This document shows, piece after piece, positions 24,408-34,004 of a stretch of DNA of 64,000 bases (positions are counted from its first letter, which is position 1; every line of letters begins with the position of its first letter). The notes under the pieces are model-generated. The model saw only the letters and a program-made list of their open reading frames with translations, had not been told where the DNA came from and did not search any database. Source of the stretch: an uncultured Lachnospiraceae bacterium (GTDB lineage: Bacteria > Bacillota > Clostridia > Lachnospirales > Lachnospiraceae); contig CACZQN010000011.1 in NCBI GenBank assembly GCA_902783375.1, forward strand, positions 25,198 through 89,197, written 5' to 3'. The translations under genes and the position numbers were made by a program.

Positions 24408-26399
24408 TTACAGTACACTCTTCACTGCGTCGATGACGGCTTCCTTGGTGATGCCGAACTTCTCGAAGAGGACTGCTGCCGGTGCGGATGCGCCGAAGCC
24501 CTTCATGGAGACGGTTGTGCCGTCGAGGCCGACATACTTGCCCCAGCCGAAGTCGCAAAGTGCCTCGACTGCGACTCTTGCGCGGCAGGCCTTCGGAAGG
24601 ATGCTCTCCTTGTATTCAGCGGACTGTGCCTCGAAGATGTCCATACATGGCATGGAGACCACGCGGATGTCGACGCCTTCACCTGCAAGGGCTTCCTTCG
24701 CAGCGATACCAAGCTGAACCTCAGAACCGGTTGCCATGATGATTGCATCCGGGATTTCCTTCTCGGAATCTGCGACGATGTAGCCACCCTTCAGGGCTTC
24801 CTTGGAGGAGCCTGCAAGCTGCGGCAGGTTCTGACGAGTCAGGACGATCGCAGTCGGTGTATTCTTCGAAGTAACAGCACTGTACCATGCAGCGATGGTC
24901 TCGGTCGCATCTGCCGGACGGAAGACATTGAAGTTCGGCATTGCGCGGAACTCAGCGAGCTGCTCGATCGGCTCATGGGTCGGGCCATCCTCGCCGACAC
25001 CGATGGAGTCGTGTGTCAGGACGTAAGTGAGCGGCAGACCCATCAGGGAAGCAAGTCTTGCCATCGGCTTTACATAGTCACTGAAAACAAAGAAGGTGGA
25101 AACATACGGAATCACGCCGCCGTGCAGGGCAAGACCGTTGCCGATACCTGCCATCGCCAGCTCACGGATGCCGAAGTGCAGGTTCTGGCCTGCATAATTC
25201 TCCTTCGAGAAATCGCCCTTATCCTTCATGTTGGTCTTGGTGGACGGTGCAAGGTCAGCAGCACCACCGAACATACCCGGAAGGATATTCGCAAGACGGT
25301 TGATCACCTGTCCGGAGAGATTTCTGGTTGCTTCCGGCTTCTCGTCGTAGCTCCAGAAAGCCTCATCGTCGATCAGCTTCTCGGCAGCATTCTTATCGAA
25401 ATACTGATCCCACAGTTCCTTCATCTCCGGGAACTTCTCACAGTACTCAGTAAACAGTGCGCACCATGCCTCCTCAGCCTTCGCACCACGCTCAGCCTTC
25501 TCAGCATAATTTGCATAAACCTCATCCGGTACATAGAAGGAAACCTCAGGATCAAAACCAAGATTCTCCTTGAGTGCCTTAACATTCTCAACACCGAGCG
25601 GCTCACCGTGTGCAGAAGCCTTTCCTTCCTTTGCCGGGCAGCCGAAGCCGATCTTCGTCTTCACTTCGATCATGGTCGGTCTTGTGGTATCCGCCTTTGC
25701 AGCTTCAATCGCGGCACCGATCTCATCGAGATCATTGCCATCTTCGACCAGAAGTGTCTGGAAGCCGAAAGCTTCAAAGCGCTTTCTCACATCCTCGCGG
25801 AAAGCAATGTTTGTATTTCCTTCGATGGAAATGTTGTTCGAATCGTACAGGACAATCAGCTTGGAAAGGCCCAGTGTTCCAGCCAGGGAGAATGCCTCGT
25901 AGGAGATACCCTCCATCATGCAGCCGTCACCACCGAGAACGTAGGTGTAGTGATCAACAACCGGATAACCTTCTTTGTTGAAAACCGCAGCCAGATGTGC
26001 CTCAGCCATCGCCATACCGACAGCCATCGCCATACCTGCGCCGAGCGGGCCGGTCGAAGCCTCTACGCCAGGTGTTACGCCATACTCCGGATGGCCAGGC
26101 GTCTTCGACCCCCACTGTCTGAACTGCTTCATGTCCTCCATGGTCACGCCATAGTTAAACAGATGCAGCAGGGAGTACAGAAGTGTCGAGCCATGTCCGC
26201 CGGACAGGATGAACCGGTCACGGTTCGGCCATGCAGGATCCTTCGGATTGTGATTCATGTGATTCGCCCAGAGCTCGTAAGCCATCGCTGCCGAGCCGAG
26301 CGGGAGTCCCGGATGACCGGAATTTGCCTTCTGGACAGCATCAGCAGCCAGAACACGAATCGCATTGACAGAAGTTGTTTCAATTGGTGTGTGTGCCAT
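24408..26399 (-). CDS. tkt: Transketolase
   Basis: A 663-residue thiamine-diphosphate enzyme of the pentose phosphate pathway that moves two-carbon units between sugar phosphates. The ThDP/Mg motif is [20 protein letters not shown] near residue 155, the substrate-binding His is in [12 protein letters not shown], and the conserved [21 protein letters not shown] block lies past residue 460. Full family length. GGAGG precedes the ATG. It uses optimal codons, as expected of a highly expressed gene. Array C follows its stop. Confidence 0.97.
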   Translation of the reverse strand: MAHTPIETTSVNAIRVLAADAVQKANSGHPGLPLGSAAMAYELWANHMNHNPKDPAWPNRDRFILSGGHGSTLLYSLLHLFNYGVTMEDMKQFRQWGSKTPGHPEYGVTPGVEASTGPLGAGMAMAVGMAMAEAHLAAVFNKEGYPVVDHYTYVLGGDGCMMEGISYEAFSLAGTLGLSKLIVLYDSNNISIEGNTNIAFREDVRKRFEAFGFQTLLVEDGNDLDEIGAAIEAAKADTTRPTMIEVKTKIGFGCPAKEGKASAHGEPLGVENVKALKENLGFDPEVSFYVPDEVYANYAEKAERGAKAEEAWCALFTEYCEKFPEMKELWDQYFDKNAAEKLIDDEAFWSYDEKPEATRNLSGQVINRLANILPGMFGGAADLAPSTKTNMKDKGDFSKENYAGQNLHFGIRELAMAGIGNGLALHGGVIPYVSTFFVFSDYVKPMARLASLMGLPLTYVLTHDSIGVGEDGPTHEPIEQLAEFRAMPNFNVFRPADATETIAAWYSAVTSKNTPTAIVLTRQNLPQLAGSSKEALKGGYIVADSEKEIPDAIIMATGSEVQLGIAAKEALAGEGVDIRVVSMPCMDIFEAQSAEYKESILPKACRARVAVEALCDFGWGKYVGLDGTTVSMKGFGASAPAAVLFEKFGITKEAVIDAVKSVL

Positions 26400-26522
26400 A
26401 TATTCCTCCTTTAGATGCCATGTATCAGATCTATGCTTCTATTCCGCATTGACATCAAATACACTATTTTCACTTGTGTAAACAAATACCCTGGATGTTT
26501 CAGAAGTCATTTGCCGTTATCG

Positions 26523-27146
26523 TCATTCCTCCCGGTTCGCGATCAGTTCTTTCGCATACGGCAGTGTCAGGATCCAGTCGCAGAGTGTGTGCCACTCCTG
26601 CAGCTTATGATTCCTTCTTGCATAGTAGATATTTGTCAGCGTCTCATAATTGAGTGTGCAGGTCCGCATCTGGTTGTAACTCGACGGCAGCAGCTGAATC
26701 ATATCATACCAGTCCTGCTTGTCCTTCGTCTCAAGATATCTCTGCCTTACCTGCTCCATATAGCCGATGTAGTTCAGGAATACCGCGCGGGATGCTTCAC
26801 TCATATGATCCGTTGAGAAATCGCTTTCTTCAAACGCCTTTGCCTGGATCTTGTGCATGGTGCTGGTGGAGTTCGCGACCGTCGCCACCTTATAGGTATC
26901 ATACTCTTTCCACCAGTAAAGCGGTGCGGTGATATCGACGGAGACGAAGATCTGACGGATGAATTTCCGGTGATCACTTCCGGCGCGTGCAAGCCGCATC
27001 GCCAGATCGAGGTCATTCGGTCCCAGGACATACTGATGGTCCTCATCATAATAGCTGTCGCTCCTCGCCCAGCTGTTCAGCGGATTCCTGGCACCGCGCA
27101 TGGCATTCTCCAGGTTCATCACAGCGGTCCGTTCCAGTTTGATCAT
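26523..27146 (-). CDS. Conserved protein, possibly ThyX-like
   Basis: A 207-residue protein conserved in clostridia. The block DHRKFIRQIFVSVDITAPLYWWKEYDTYKV is followed by ATVANSTSTMHKI and QLLPSSYNQMRTCTLNYE. The pattern of Arg, His, Ser and Asn resembles flavin-dependent thymidylate synthase (ThyX), but the signature RHRxxSxNExSxRY is not intact, so it may not make dTMP. The start at 27146 (MIKLERTAVM) has GGAGAGGAG before it; an in-frame ATG upstream does not. It is transcribed alone or toward transketolase. Confidence 0.6.
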   Translation of the reverse strand: MIKLERTAVMNLENAMRGARNPLNSWARSDSYYDEDHQYVLGPNDLDLAMRLARAGSDHRKFIRQIFVSVDITAPLYWWKEYDTYKVATVANSTSTMHKIQAKAFEESDFSTDHMSEASRAVFLNYIGYMEQVRQRYLETKDKQDWYDMIQLLPSSYNQMRTCTLNYETLTNIYYARRNHKLQEWHTLCDWILTLPYAKELIANREE

Positions 27147-27254
27147 ATCGTTCTCCTCTCCGTCTGCACGCTTTCGTAAGCTTCGAAATACGCAGACTCC
27201 CACTACACATCATAACACAGCTGACGGATGATTTCCACAAAGAAATTCACCGTT

Positions 27255-29078
27255 TTACTCGATGGCGTCAAGCGCTTTCCACTCCTCCGGCTGCATCCGT
27301 TCATTCGCAGCAATCACATTCTCGAGCACACGCCGGAAGCCGCTCATCGTCGCCGCAGCGAAGACGTTCATGTCCGAGGAAAGGACGAAGCGCATCGCGG
27401 TCTGCGGCACACTGAGAGCATGCTCTGCCGCATATCGTTCTGCTGCGGCAAGCCGCCGCATATTGTCCTCCGACAGATATCCCTTTGTGGCAAATGGATC
27501 GAGGACCTTCTTTGCTGCGTCGTAGTCAAAGCTCCGGAACTTCCCGCTCATAAAGCCGCGGCCGAGGCTCGAATAGGCGATCACAGGCATCTGGTTCGCC
27601 GTATACCACGCCCTTGCTTCTGCATTCTCAGGGCCTGCGATCGTCACACACTCCCCACCCCATGGATCATCAACCTGCCGTGTCAGGCCATAGTTCGGGC
27701 TCGAAACCGTAAACCCGGTGAGACCGTGTGCCTCCGCATAGGCATTCGCCTCCATGATCCGTGTATGCGTCCAGTTCGATACGCCGAACACCCGGATCTT
27801 TCCGGCGGCTTTCGCTTCATTCAGCGTCTCGATGAACTCGCTGACCGGTGTCTTCGGATCATCACGGTGCAGCAGGAAGATGTCGATATAGGATGTCTGC
27901 AGTTTCTCAAGGCTCATCGCCAATTCTTCTTCGATAACCTTCCGGTCGATATGGACCGACCCGCCGGGGCCTGCGTTGCCGCACTTCGTCAGCACCACCA
28001 CGTCCTCACGGTTATCTCTGGCCTTCATCCACTTGCCGAGCGTCTCCTCCGCATTTCCATATCCTCTTGCACAGTCGATCGCGTTGATCCCGAACGCCAT
28101 GGCGAGATCAAAGAGAATCTCCGCGTTGGCCCCCATCATCATCGGCATGGCTGCCGTCCCGAAGAAGATCCGCGACACTTTCTTCGTGAGGCCCGGGAAA
28201 TCACTCTGCGGGCAGTGGAGGAATGTCTTCTTTTCCATCGCGGTAATCACATCAAGGTATGTCCGCACGCAGGAAATATGTGCCGCTCCATGGGAATCCG
28301 CAGGTGCCGCATACTCGACCGCATAGGTTCCGTCATAGCCATCCACAAGACTTCTCCGGATCAGTTCCTCCATCGGGATCACCCCGCTGCCGGTGAGCAC
28401 GGCCTTGATCGCCTGCCCGTTCACACACTTCTCCCCATCCGGGAAATCCCCGATCCGTACCTCTTTCAGATGGAAGCGGGAAATCCGGTCCTTCAGCAGT
28501 TCATAGGCCGCCAGCTCATCTGCATGGACATCTGCCACCCGGAAGTTCCCGGTATCAAAGGCCAGGCCGAGCCCCGGAACCGCATCGAGCACCCACCTCA
28601 CGTCCTCCACAGCAGCCAGCGGCTTCATGGCGTGCGGTGTATTTTCAAAGATGACCTGAATACCCTCCGGTTCCGTCAGAGCGACTGCCTTACGGAAATG
28701 TTCCGCTGTCAGACGGAGGATCTCTTCTTTGCCAAGCTTCCTGCACACTTCCTGGTCCGCCGCATCATTGGCACCAGGAACGATCATCAGGTACTTTGCA
28801 CCTGCTTTCTTTGCAAGTGCCAGTGCATTCCGGATCCCACCCTCGACCTGGTCCGGCGCGGTATAAAACGGCAGGCCGGTGATCAGGCAGCCGAGACGGA
28901 TGCCGTACTTCTGCAGGGCAGCGAGAAGCGCATCCTCTCCATAGAGCCGGAACTCAAATTCCATGATATCCGCTTCCTCATAGCCGCCCTCTTTGATAAT
29001 TCTCGCAAGCAGATCCGCGTCGATGGTCTTAACGAAGCCATCCCGCATCATCGAAAAAGTCATCAGCGAAGTCTTCAT
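27255..29078 (-). CDS. Fusion of sugar isomerase/epimerase TIM barrel and aldo/keto reductase
   Basis: A 607-residue two-domain enzyme. Residues 1 to about 285 are an AP-endonuclease-2-type TIM barrel with likely metal ligands in VIFENTPHAM, GLAFDTGNF, FHLKEVRIG and YAVEYAAP. Residues about 300-607 are an aldo/keto reductase with the tetrad visible: Asp and Tyr in IDCARGYGNAEE, Lys in VVLTKCGNAG, His in IFLLHRDDP. Each half alone would be a normal-sized protein. The fusion implies keto-sugar chemistry followed by NAD(P)H reduction, or the reverse, on one substrate. A strong bidirectional terminator separates it from the carboxylesterase gene. Confidence 0.9.
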   Translation of the reverse strand: MKTSLMTFSMMRDGFVKTIDADLLARIIKEGGYEEADIMEFEFRLYGEDALLAALQKYGIRLGCLITGLPFYTAPDQVEGGIRNALALAKKAGAKYLMIVPGANDAADQEVCRKLGKEEILRLTAEHFRKAVALTEPEGIQVIFENTPHAMKPLAAVEDVRWVLDAVPGLGLAFDTGNFRVADVHADELAAYELLKDRISRFHLKEVRIGDFPDGEKCVNGQAIKAVLTGSGVIPMEELIRRSLVDGYDGTYAVEYAAPADSHGAAHISCVRTYLDVITAMEKKTFLHCPQSDFPGLTKKVSRIFFGTAAMPMMMGANAEILFDLAMAFGINAIDCARGYGNAEETLGKWMKARDNREDVVVLTKCGNAGPGGSVHIDRKVIEEELAMSLEKLQTSYIDIFLLHRDDPKTPVSEFIETLNEAKAAGKIRVFGVSNWTHTRIMEANAYAEAHGLTGFTVSSPNYGLTRQVDDPWGGECVTIAGPENAEARAWYTANQMPVIAYSSLGRGFMSGKFRSFDYDAAKKVLDPFATKGYLSEDNMRRLAAAERYAAEHALSVPQTAMRFVLSSDMNVFAAATMSGFRRVLENVIAANERMQPEEWKALDAIE

Positions 29079-29153
29079 GATTCTGTTTCCTTTCCTTCAC
29101 AAAAATCACATGCCACATCATATTATAGTACGAAGAAATCCCGCCTGCAATCA

Positions 29154-29197
29154 AAAAACACGGCTGCAGGCCGGAAACCGGTGCAGCCGTGTTTTTC
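29154..29197. terminator. Bidirectional terminator
   Basis: AAAAACACGGCTGCA and TGCAGCCGTGTTTTT form a 15-bp stem with a short GC-rich inner stem, with T runs on both strands. It ends the carboxylesterase transcript upstream of the fusion gene. Confidence 0.85.
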
Positions 29198-29227
29198 CTA
29201 TCTTAGAGTACTATCATCGTTCAGAAA

Positions 29228-30814
29228 TCAGAACATCCAGTCCGCGGTGCTGTCGCCGTTCGGATCGCCGAATGCGCTCATGCCGCCGAAACGAGGTGCC
29301 TTGTTGGTTGCCACAATCACTTCGCCCAGTTCCTTGTCGAAGTCAGCCTTGCAGCAGGTCTTCTCATCAAAGACCATCGTGTTCAGGGTATCTGCCGAAA
29401 CCGGTGCCCATGCCGGAACCTTCGCATTGTTCGGGTCGCCTGTTCTTGCAAATGCACAGATCGAAGCGCTGATCTCATCGCGGAGCTTCTCGCAGACTTC
29501 GCCCATGCCGTCATAGAGCGCGAGCATCTCGGAGTTGCCGAAGACAAACGGAAGATCCGAGCAGTGCCATGCCGGGGAACCGCCCTCGTAATCGAAGGTC
29601 AGGGTCGTCAGCATATTCCAGGTCGGCGCGGTGCTCTCCTTCGCCTTCAGGGTCAGATAATTTCTCGAGCCTCTCCGCACATTGACATCGAGAACCGGGA
29701 TATCGATGATCCGCTTGTCCGGGTAAGCTGCCTTAAACGCTGTGACGATTGCTTCCGCATTCTCCTCGCCGTATTTTGCTGCAACCAGCGCGCATGCCTC
29801 TTCGTCTGTATAAGCGTCCGCATCCTTCTCCATTCTGGCCATGACCAGATCGGAAAATACGGTGCCGCCCAGTGTCGGAACAGTCTTGTAGTAGTCTGCG
29901 ACGCCGACCTCGGTCGGATCGCCCAGATACCAGCCGTTCGCCTTCGGGCCCCAGAAGAAGGTATAGCCTTCCTTCTCGAGGGTCTTACCTGCCAGGTTGA
30001 CCGCACGGATGAACAGGGCAAGCGGAACCTCCTCCAGCTCCTTGATCGTGGAGACACCTGCCTCCTTCATGATCTCCTTCGGAAGCAGATCTGCCGGCGC
30101 CGGGTTCTGGCTGAAGCGCATGCCGCCCATGCCGCCGGAAAGAAGGATTGCTCTGTGGAACAGGCCTGCCGCTGCCGGAGTCTGTCCGAGGGTATTCACC
30201 TTGCCGCCGCCACCGGACTGGCCGAAGATCGTGACATTCTCCGGATCGCCGCCGAAGGCCTGGATGTTGTTGTGCACCCACTCGAGCGAAGCAACCAGGT
30301 CAGCGATGCCGCAGTTTGCAGAGTTCTCATACTCCGGGCCGAATGCGGACAGATCCAGGAAGCCGAAGACATTCAGACGATGGTTGACCGTGATCACGAT
30401 CACGTCTTCCTTGGTTGCCAGTGCCTGGCCGTCGTAGCAGACCTGCTCCAGTGCGGAACCGTTCGCATAGCCGCCGCCATGGTACCAGACCAGGACCGGC
30501 TTCTTCGCTGCCGGATCGAGGGTCGGTGTCCAGAGATTCAGATTCAGGCAGTCCTCGTTCGAAGGCCAGAAACGATGCGGGATCTTGACCTCTCCCGAAG
30601 GTCTCGGGTTCGAAAGCACCGGGCTGATATAGCCGTAGGCTGTTGCATCCTTGATGCCGTCCCACGCATCGACCGGCTCCGGCTGATGAAAACGCTTTGC
30701 CTTTGCATAGCGGATTCCATAGAAATTGTACACGCCCTTGTAGAGGAAACCACGCAGTTTTCCCTTGTCTGTCTCGACGACAGGGGCATCTCTTCTGACT
30801 GTAATGTTCGACAT
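29228..30814 (-). CDS. Carboxylesterase family (type B) protein
   Basis: A 528-residue alpha/beta hydrolase. It has EDCLNLNLWTPT, PVLVWYHGGGYANGS (oxyanion), a nucleophile elbow FGQSGGGGKV (usually GESAG), and the His in AWHCSDLPFVFGN. The usual acid motif after the GGTVFSDLV stretch is not obvious, so the triad's acidic residue cannot be placed by eye. There is no signal peptide, so it acts in the cytoplasm, like the other esterases here. It stands alone between the exonuclease and the fusion gene; a role in removing acyl groups from imported sugars or flavonoids is inferred. Confidence 0.88.
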   Translation of the reverse strand: MSNITVRRDAPVVETDKGKLRGFLYKGVYNFYGIRYAKAKRFHQPEPVDAWDGIKDATAYGYISPVLSNPRPSGEVKIPHRFWPSNEDCLNLNLWTPTLDPAAKKPVLVWYHGGGYANGSALEQVCYDGQALATKEDVIVITVNHRLNVFGFLDLSAFGPEYENSANCGIADLVASLEWVHNNIQAFGGDPENVTIFGQSGGGGKVNTLGQTPAAAGLFHRAILLSGGMGGMRFSQNPAPADLLPKEIMKEAGVSTIKELEEVPLALFIRAVNLAGKTLEKEGYTFFWGPKANGWYLGDPTEVGVADYYKTVPTLGGTVFSDLVMARMEKDADAYTDEEACALVAAKYGEENAEAIVTAFKAAYPDKRIIDIPVLDVNVRRGSRNYLTLKAKESTAPTWNMLTTLTFDYEGGSPAWHCSDLPFVFGNSEMLALYDGMGEVCEKLRDEISASICAFARTGDPNNAKVPAWAPVSADTLNTMVFDEKTCCKADFDKELGEVIVATNKAPRFGGMSAFGDPNGDSTADWMF

Positions 30815-30973
30815 GCTGTCCTTCCTTTCTGATCTGAGAAATATCGTTCACCCATGTTTCATACACAGGATGCCTGCACCCAGGCGGGCATCCATCCTTA
30901 TCTATTGTAGCGGAAATGAGCCATTTTTCAACACTTTTTCTCATTTTCCGCGGCATCTGAGGCCGGATTCTCA

Positions 30974-31002
30974 TTGCACAGTTGGAAATCCCATGCTATA
31001 CT
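30974..31002 (+). promoter_or_regulatory. Promoter of the exonuclease gene
   Basis: TTGCAC (30974-30979), 17-base spacer, TATACT (30997-31002) with an extended TGC in front, 38 bases before the start codon. Confidence 0.7.
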
Positions 31003-31040
31003 TAGAGGTAGAATTCAGAAAACAGATGCAAAGGAGCTCT

Positions 31041-31976
31041 ATGAACTATATTGTTTTTGACCTGGAGTGGAACCAGGCGCCGACGGTCGAGGAAGCCAGG
31101 CCCGGACTCCCCTTTGAGATCATCGAGATCGGGGCAGTCAAAGTCTCGGCCGAGACGCTCCAGACGCTTGACATGTTCCACCGCATTATTGAGCCGGTCG
31201 TCTATCCGGAACTCTTCTCGCATACCAGGCAGGTCGTTGCACTGAACCAGAAGGATCTGGAGGCCGGAGACAGCTTCCACGAAGCGGCGACGGATTTTCT
31301 ATCCTGGTGCGGGGCCGGCGGCGAGGAGTACCTCTTCGCGACCTGGGGAAGCGGCGACCTGAAGGAACTGCAGCGGAATCTGGAATATTTCCACATCCGG
31401 AATCCCTTTACCGGTCCGATCAAGTATGCCGATGTACAGCAGCTGTACGCGATCTCCGAGAACGAAACGAACCAGTCCCTCTCCCTGGAATCGGTCGCCC
31501 AGAAGATGAGGATCTCCTGGCAGGGCCGCTACCACGCGGCACTTTCCGATGCCCGCTACACGGCGGAGATCCTGAAGACGCTTGATCCGGAACTCATCGA
31601 GACCTATCCGGCACTCGATACCTACCACTACCCCGACGAAAAGAACGAGGGACTGATGCTCTCCTATCCGGATCATCTGATCCTCTACTCCCCCTCCTTC
31701 AAGACACGGGAAGAACTTGAGAACTCACACACCTCCATCCTCCGATGTCCGGTCTGCAAGAAGAAATCGAAGCGCCTGATCCCCTGGCACTCCGGGAACG
31801 GCAGAGCCTACTACACCATCGCAAGATGCCAGACACACGGCCCGATGCGCGGCCGGCGGGTCTTCCACGATCCGGAAGAGGATATCCATTACACGACGAT
31901 CACCATTAAGCAGATTACAGAAGAAGAAGCCGAACATATTGTCGGGAAAATACGTGAACGCGGCCGCAGGTCTTAA
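31041..31976 (+). CDS. DEDD-type 3'-5' exonuclease, KapD-like
   Basis: A 311-residue nuclease of the DnaQ/RNase T fold. The first acids are D and E in YIVFDLEWNQ; SLESVAQKMRI, then the His-Asp pair YHAALSDARYTAEIL supply the rest of the DEDDh site. The C-terminal extension (RCPVCKKKSKRLIPWHSGNGR; ARCQTHGPM) holds CxxC and Cys/His residues that may bind zinc. AAAGGAG precedes the ATG at 31041. It probably trims RNA or DNA ends; no partner is evident. Confidence 0.88.
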   Translation: MNYIVFDLEWNQAPTVEEARPGLPFEIIEIGAVKVSAETLQTLDMFHRIIEPVVYPELFSHTRQVVALNQKDLEAGDSFHEAATDFLSWCGAGGEEYLFATWGSGDLKELQRNLEYFHIRNPFTGPIKYADVQQLYAISENETNQSLSLESVAQKMRISWQGRYHAALSDARYTAEILKTLDPELIETYPALDTYHYPDEKNEGLMLSYPDHLILYSPSFKTREELENSHTSILRCPVCKKKSKRLIPWHSGNGRAYYTIARCQTHGPMRGRRVFHDPEEDIHYTTITIKQITEEEAEHIVGKIRERGRRS

Positions 31977-32007
31977 GACCCTGGCCGCGTTCCGCGTTAT
32001 CGGAGGC

Positions 32008-33570
32008 TTACTCATCCGCCTCTTCATATTCTCTTTGTTTCTTCAGGAAGACCTTCCGCTTCTTCCGGTACGGAATCCCGATCAGAACTTCATAAGCAAT
32101 CACACAGGCTGCCGCAAGGACAACGACGATCGCAAGAATCAACAGTGGGATGGATACGCCGCGTTTTCCGGTTTTCTCTTCGTTCTTCCCGGTATCGCTG
32201 CCCGTATCTGCCTCTGTATGTGCATCGGACTTTTCCGACTTCTCTGCCGCATCATCCGCTTCATCCGTATTCTCAGCAGCAACATCATATCCTTCGATCT
32301 GACCGTCCGGTCCGATCTCCCGGCTTCCGACGTGTGCCGGAATCTCATAGCCATCTTCCCGTTCGCTCTCAAACAGAATCTCGCCTAGGGCGATTTCATG
32401 CCCGGCATAGCGGACCTGCATCGTCCCGATCACATTCTCGCCCGGCGTTACCTCCATCCCGTTCCGGAAGGAGATCCGGTACTGCCATGCAGAAGGATCT
32501 TCATTCTTCGGAAGCACGATACTCGAGCGGTCAAGCCGTAGAGAGAGCGGCACATCTTCATAGCCGTCGTACCCCTCTTCCTCCGCCAGGTGCTGCAGGA
32601 GCACATCATTCTTCGGAATCACCTCCAACAGTGTCGAGACCGGCGCATCCACCATCTCAAAGTTCTCAAAGGCACTCTCGAGCATCGTGATGCCGCTGGT
32701 GTACTGCGATTCCCGGTTATAGCCGTGCAGGATCACGCAAACTACATCGAGATTATCCACCTTCGCATAGGTGACAAGCGAATACCCGGCCTCCGTCGTA
32801 TAGCCGGTCTTTCCCGCATAGGCAGGCTCATACAGGTAGTCATTGGTCTGGAGCGGATTGAACATCAGATGGGAGTTCGATACCGGCCGCTCTCCGTCCG
32901 GGACCTCCTCCGTCGGCGGGATGATCTTGTACTTCGATCCTGCGATCTCCAGAAATTTCTTGTTCTTCCAGGCTTCTCTGGCGATCTTTGCCATATCGAT
33001 CGCGGTAGTGTAATGATTCTCATCATGAAGGCCGTTCGGGTTCACAAAGTGTGTCCCCGTGCAGCCAAGCTCTTTCGCCCTGGCATTCATCATATCGACG
33101 AAGTTCTCGAGGCTCCCGCCCACATGGATGGCGATCGCCTTTGCGACCTCATTCGCAGAAGCCAGCATCATCCCGTAGAGGCTGTTCTCCATCGAGAGAT
33201 GCTCCCCGATGGTCATCCCGATGCTGCTGGAATTGTAGCCGTTCCCGTAGACAGCATCCTCGGTGTACTCCACCATCTCGTCCATCTCGGAATTCTCAAG
33301 TGCCAGCAGCGCCGTCATGATCTTGGTCACCGATGCCGGATAATGCTTCGCATGCGCATTCTTCTGGTAGAGGATCGTCCCGGTCGTCAGCTCCATCACG
33401 ACCGCTGCCTCGGCAGAGATCTCCGGTGCCTCAGGCCAGAGACTGTCCCCCGACGCCGCACTCGTTGCACGGACCGTCAGCGGCTGCAGGATTCCCGTGA
33501 CCAGCAGGACCGCCAGCATAAGAAAGACAAAGGGTTTATGATAAGATCGTTTCATCATCGTTTTGAACAT
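32008..33570 (-). CDS. D-alanyl-D-alanine carboxypeptidase (PBP5/DacF type)
   Basis: A 520-residue low-mass penicillin-binding protein that trims the pentapeptide of peptidoglycan. An N-terminal membrane/signal segment (FVFLMLAVLLVTGILQPLTV) precedes the catalytic domain with SxxK S80VTK, SxN S138AN and KTG at 254-256. Near the C-terminus a hydrophobic anchor (PLLILAIVVVLAAACVIAYE) follows an acidic linker rich in Glu and Asp. The start at 33570 is my choice; the frame is open 48 bases further but that part has no ribosome site. Confidence 0.92.
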   Translation of the reverse strand: MFKTMMKRSYHKPFVFLMLAVLLVTGILQPLTVRATSAASGDSLWPEAPEISAEAAVVMELTTGTILYQKNAHAKHYPASVTKIMTALLALENSEMDEMVEYTEDAVYGNGYNSSSIGMTIGEHLSMENSLYGMMLASANEVAKAIAIHVGGSLENFVDMMNARAKELGCTGTHFVNPNGLHDENHYTTAIDMAKIAREAWKNKKFLEIAGSKYKIIPPTEEVPDGERPVSNSHLMFNPLQTNDYLYEPAYAGKTGYTTEAGYSLVTYAKVDNLDVVCVILHGYNRESQYTSGITMLESAFENFEMVDAPVSTLLEVIPKNDVLLQHLAEEEGYDGYEDVPLSLRLDRSSIVLPKNEDPSAWQYRISFRNGMEVTPGENVIGTMQVRYAGHEIALGEILFESEREDGYEIPAHVGSREIGPDGQIEGYDVAAENTDEADDAAEKSEKSDAHTEADTGSDTGKNEEKTGKRGVSIPLLILAIVVVLAAACVIAYEVLIGIPYRKKRKVFLKKQREYEEADE

Positions 33571-33768
33571 TCTTTTCCATCCTGAAACATAAAAAATAAG
33601 GGGAATGTGCTCCCACACCCCCTTACTTTACCAAATATCAGAAAACTTGTAAAGGTCATTCCACGATGATTCTGGCTCTGTCCAGGTTCTTCCCCTTCAA
33701 AAACACTGACCGGCATATCCGACGCTTTTGAGAATTGTTCCAGCAGTCTGTAAATATCCATAAACTCT

Positions 33769-33797
33769 TTGCGTTTCCTCCTGTCCTGTGCTATAAT
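33769..33797 (+). promoter_or_regulatory. Probable promoter of trmB
   Basis: TTGCGT (33769-33774), 17-base spacer, TATAAT (33792-33797). It lies before the 170-bp element, so that element would be in the trmB leader. Confidence 0.5.
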
Positions 33798-33823
33798 CCA
33801 CTCGCGAAACCAAATAGAAAGGG

Positions 33824-33993
33824 AGCTGTTCAGGACCGACAAGAATTCGAAAGACTAGCGGCTGAAAGCTTGCTTTCATAGCCGCTTTCTATCGAATTCT
33901 TACCGGCCTGATGGCCGACGCTTATAGACAAGAGTTGCGAAGCAACGATTAGCAGCGTAGCTGCGGTCTATAAGAGGTCGGTCCTGAACAGCT
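33824..33993. repeat. Element 1: 170-bp inverted-end hairpin element in the trmB leader
   Basis: Ends AGCTGTTCAGGACCGAC (33824-33840) and GTCGGTCCTGAACAGCT (33977-33993) are a perfect 17-bp inverted repeat. Inside are nested stems: GGCT-GAAAG / CTTTC-AGCC, CTTATAGAC / GTCTATAAG enclosing GTTGC-GAA-GCAAC and GCAGC-GTA-GCTGC hairpins. It ends 11 bases before the trmB start. Element 2 at 38154 has the same ends and core. No open reading frame or transposase. Confidence 0.85.
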
Positions 33994-34004
33994 ATGAAGA
34001 TGTC

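Noticed and set aside
23907..26414. Long plus-strand open frame (835 codons) across array C and transketolase
   Set aside because: The first part is open only because the 62-bp repeat has no stop, and the rest lies antisense to transketolase. The repeat is not a multiple of three, so it shifts frame.
27228..29516. 762-codon plus-strand open frame
   Set aside because: Antisense to the isomerase-reductase fusion and carboxylesterase, which have full active sites and ribosome sites.
33824..33993. Insertion sequence
   Set aside because: 170 bases with inverted ends but no transposase; at most a miniature element. I could not recognise a target-site duplication with confidence.
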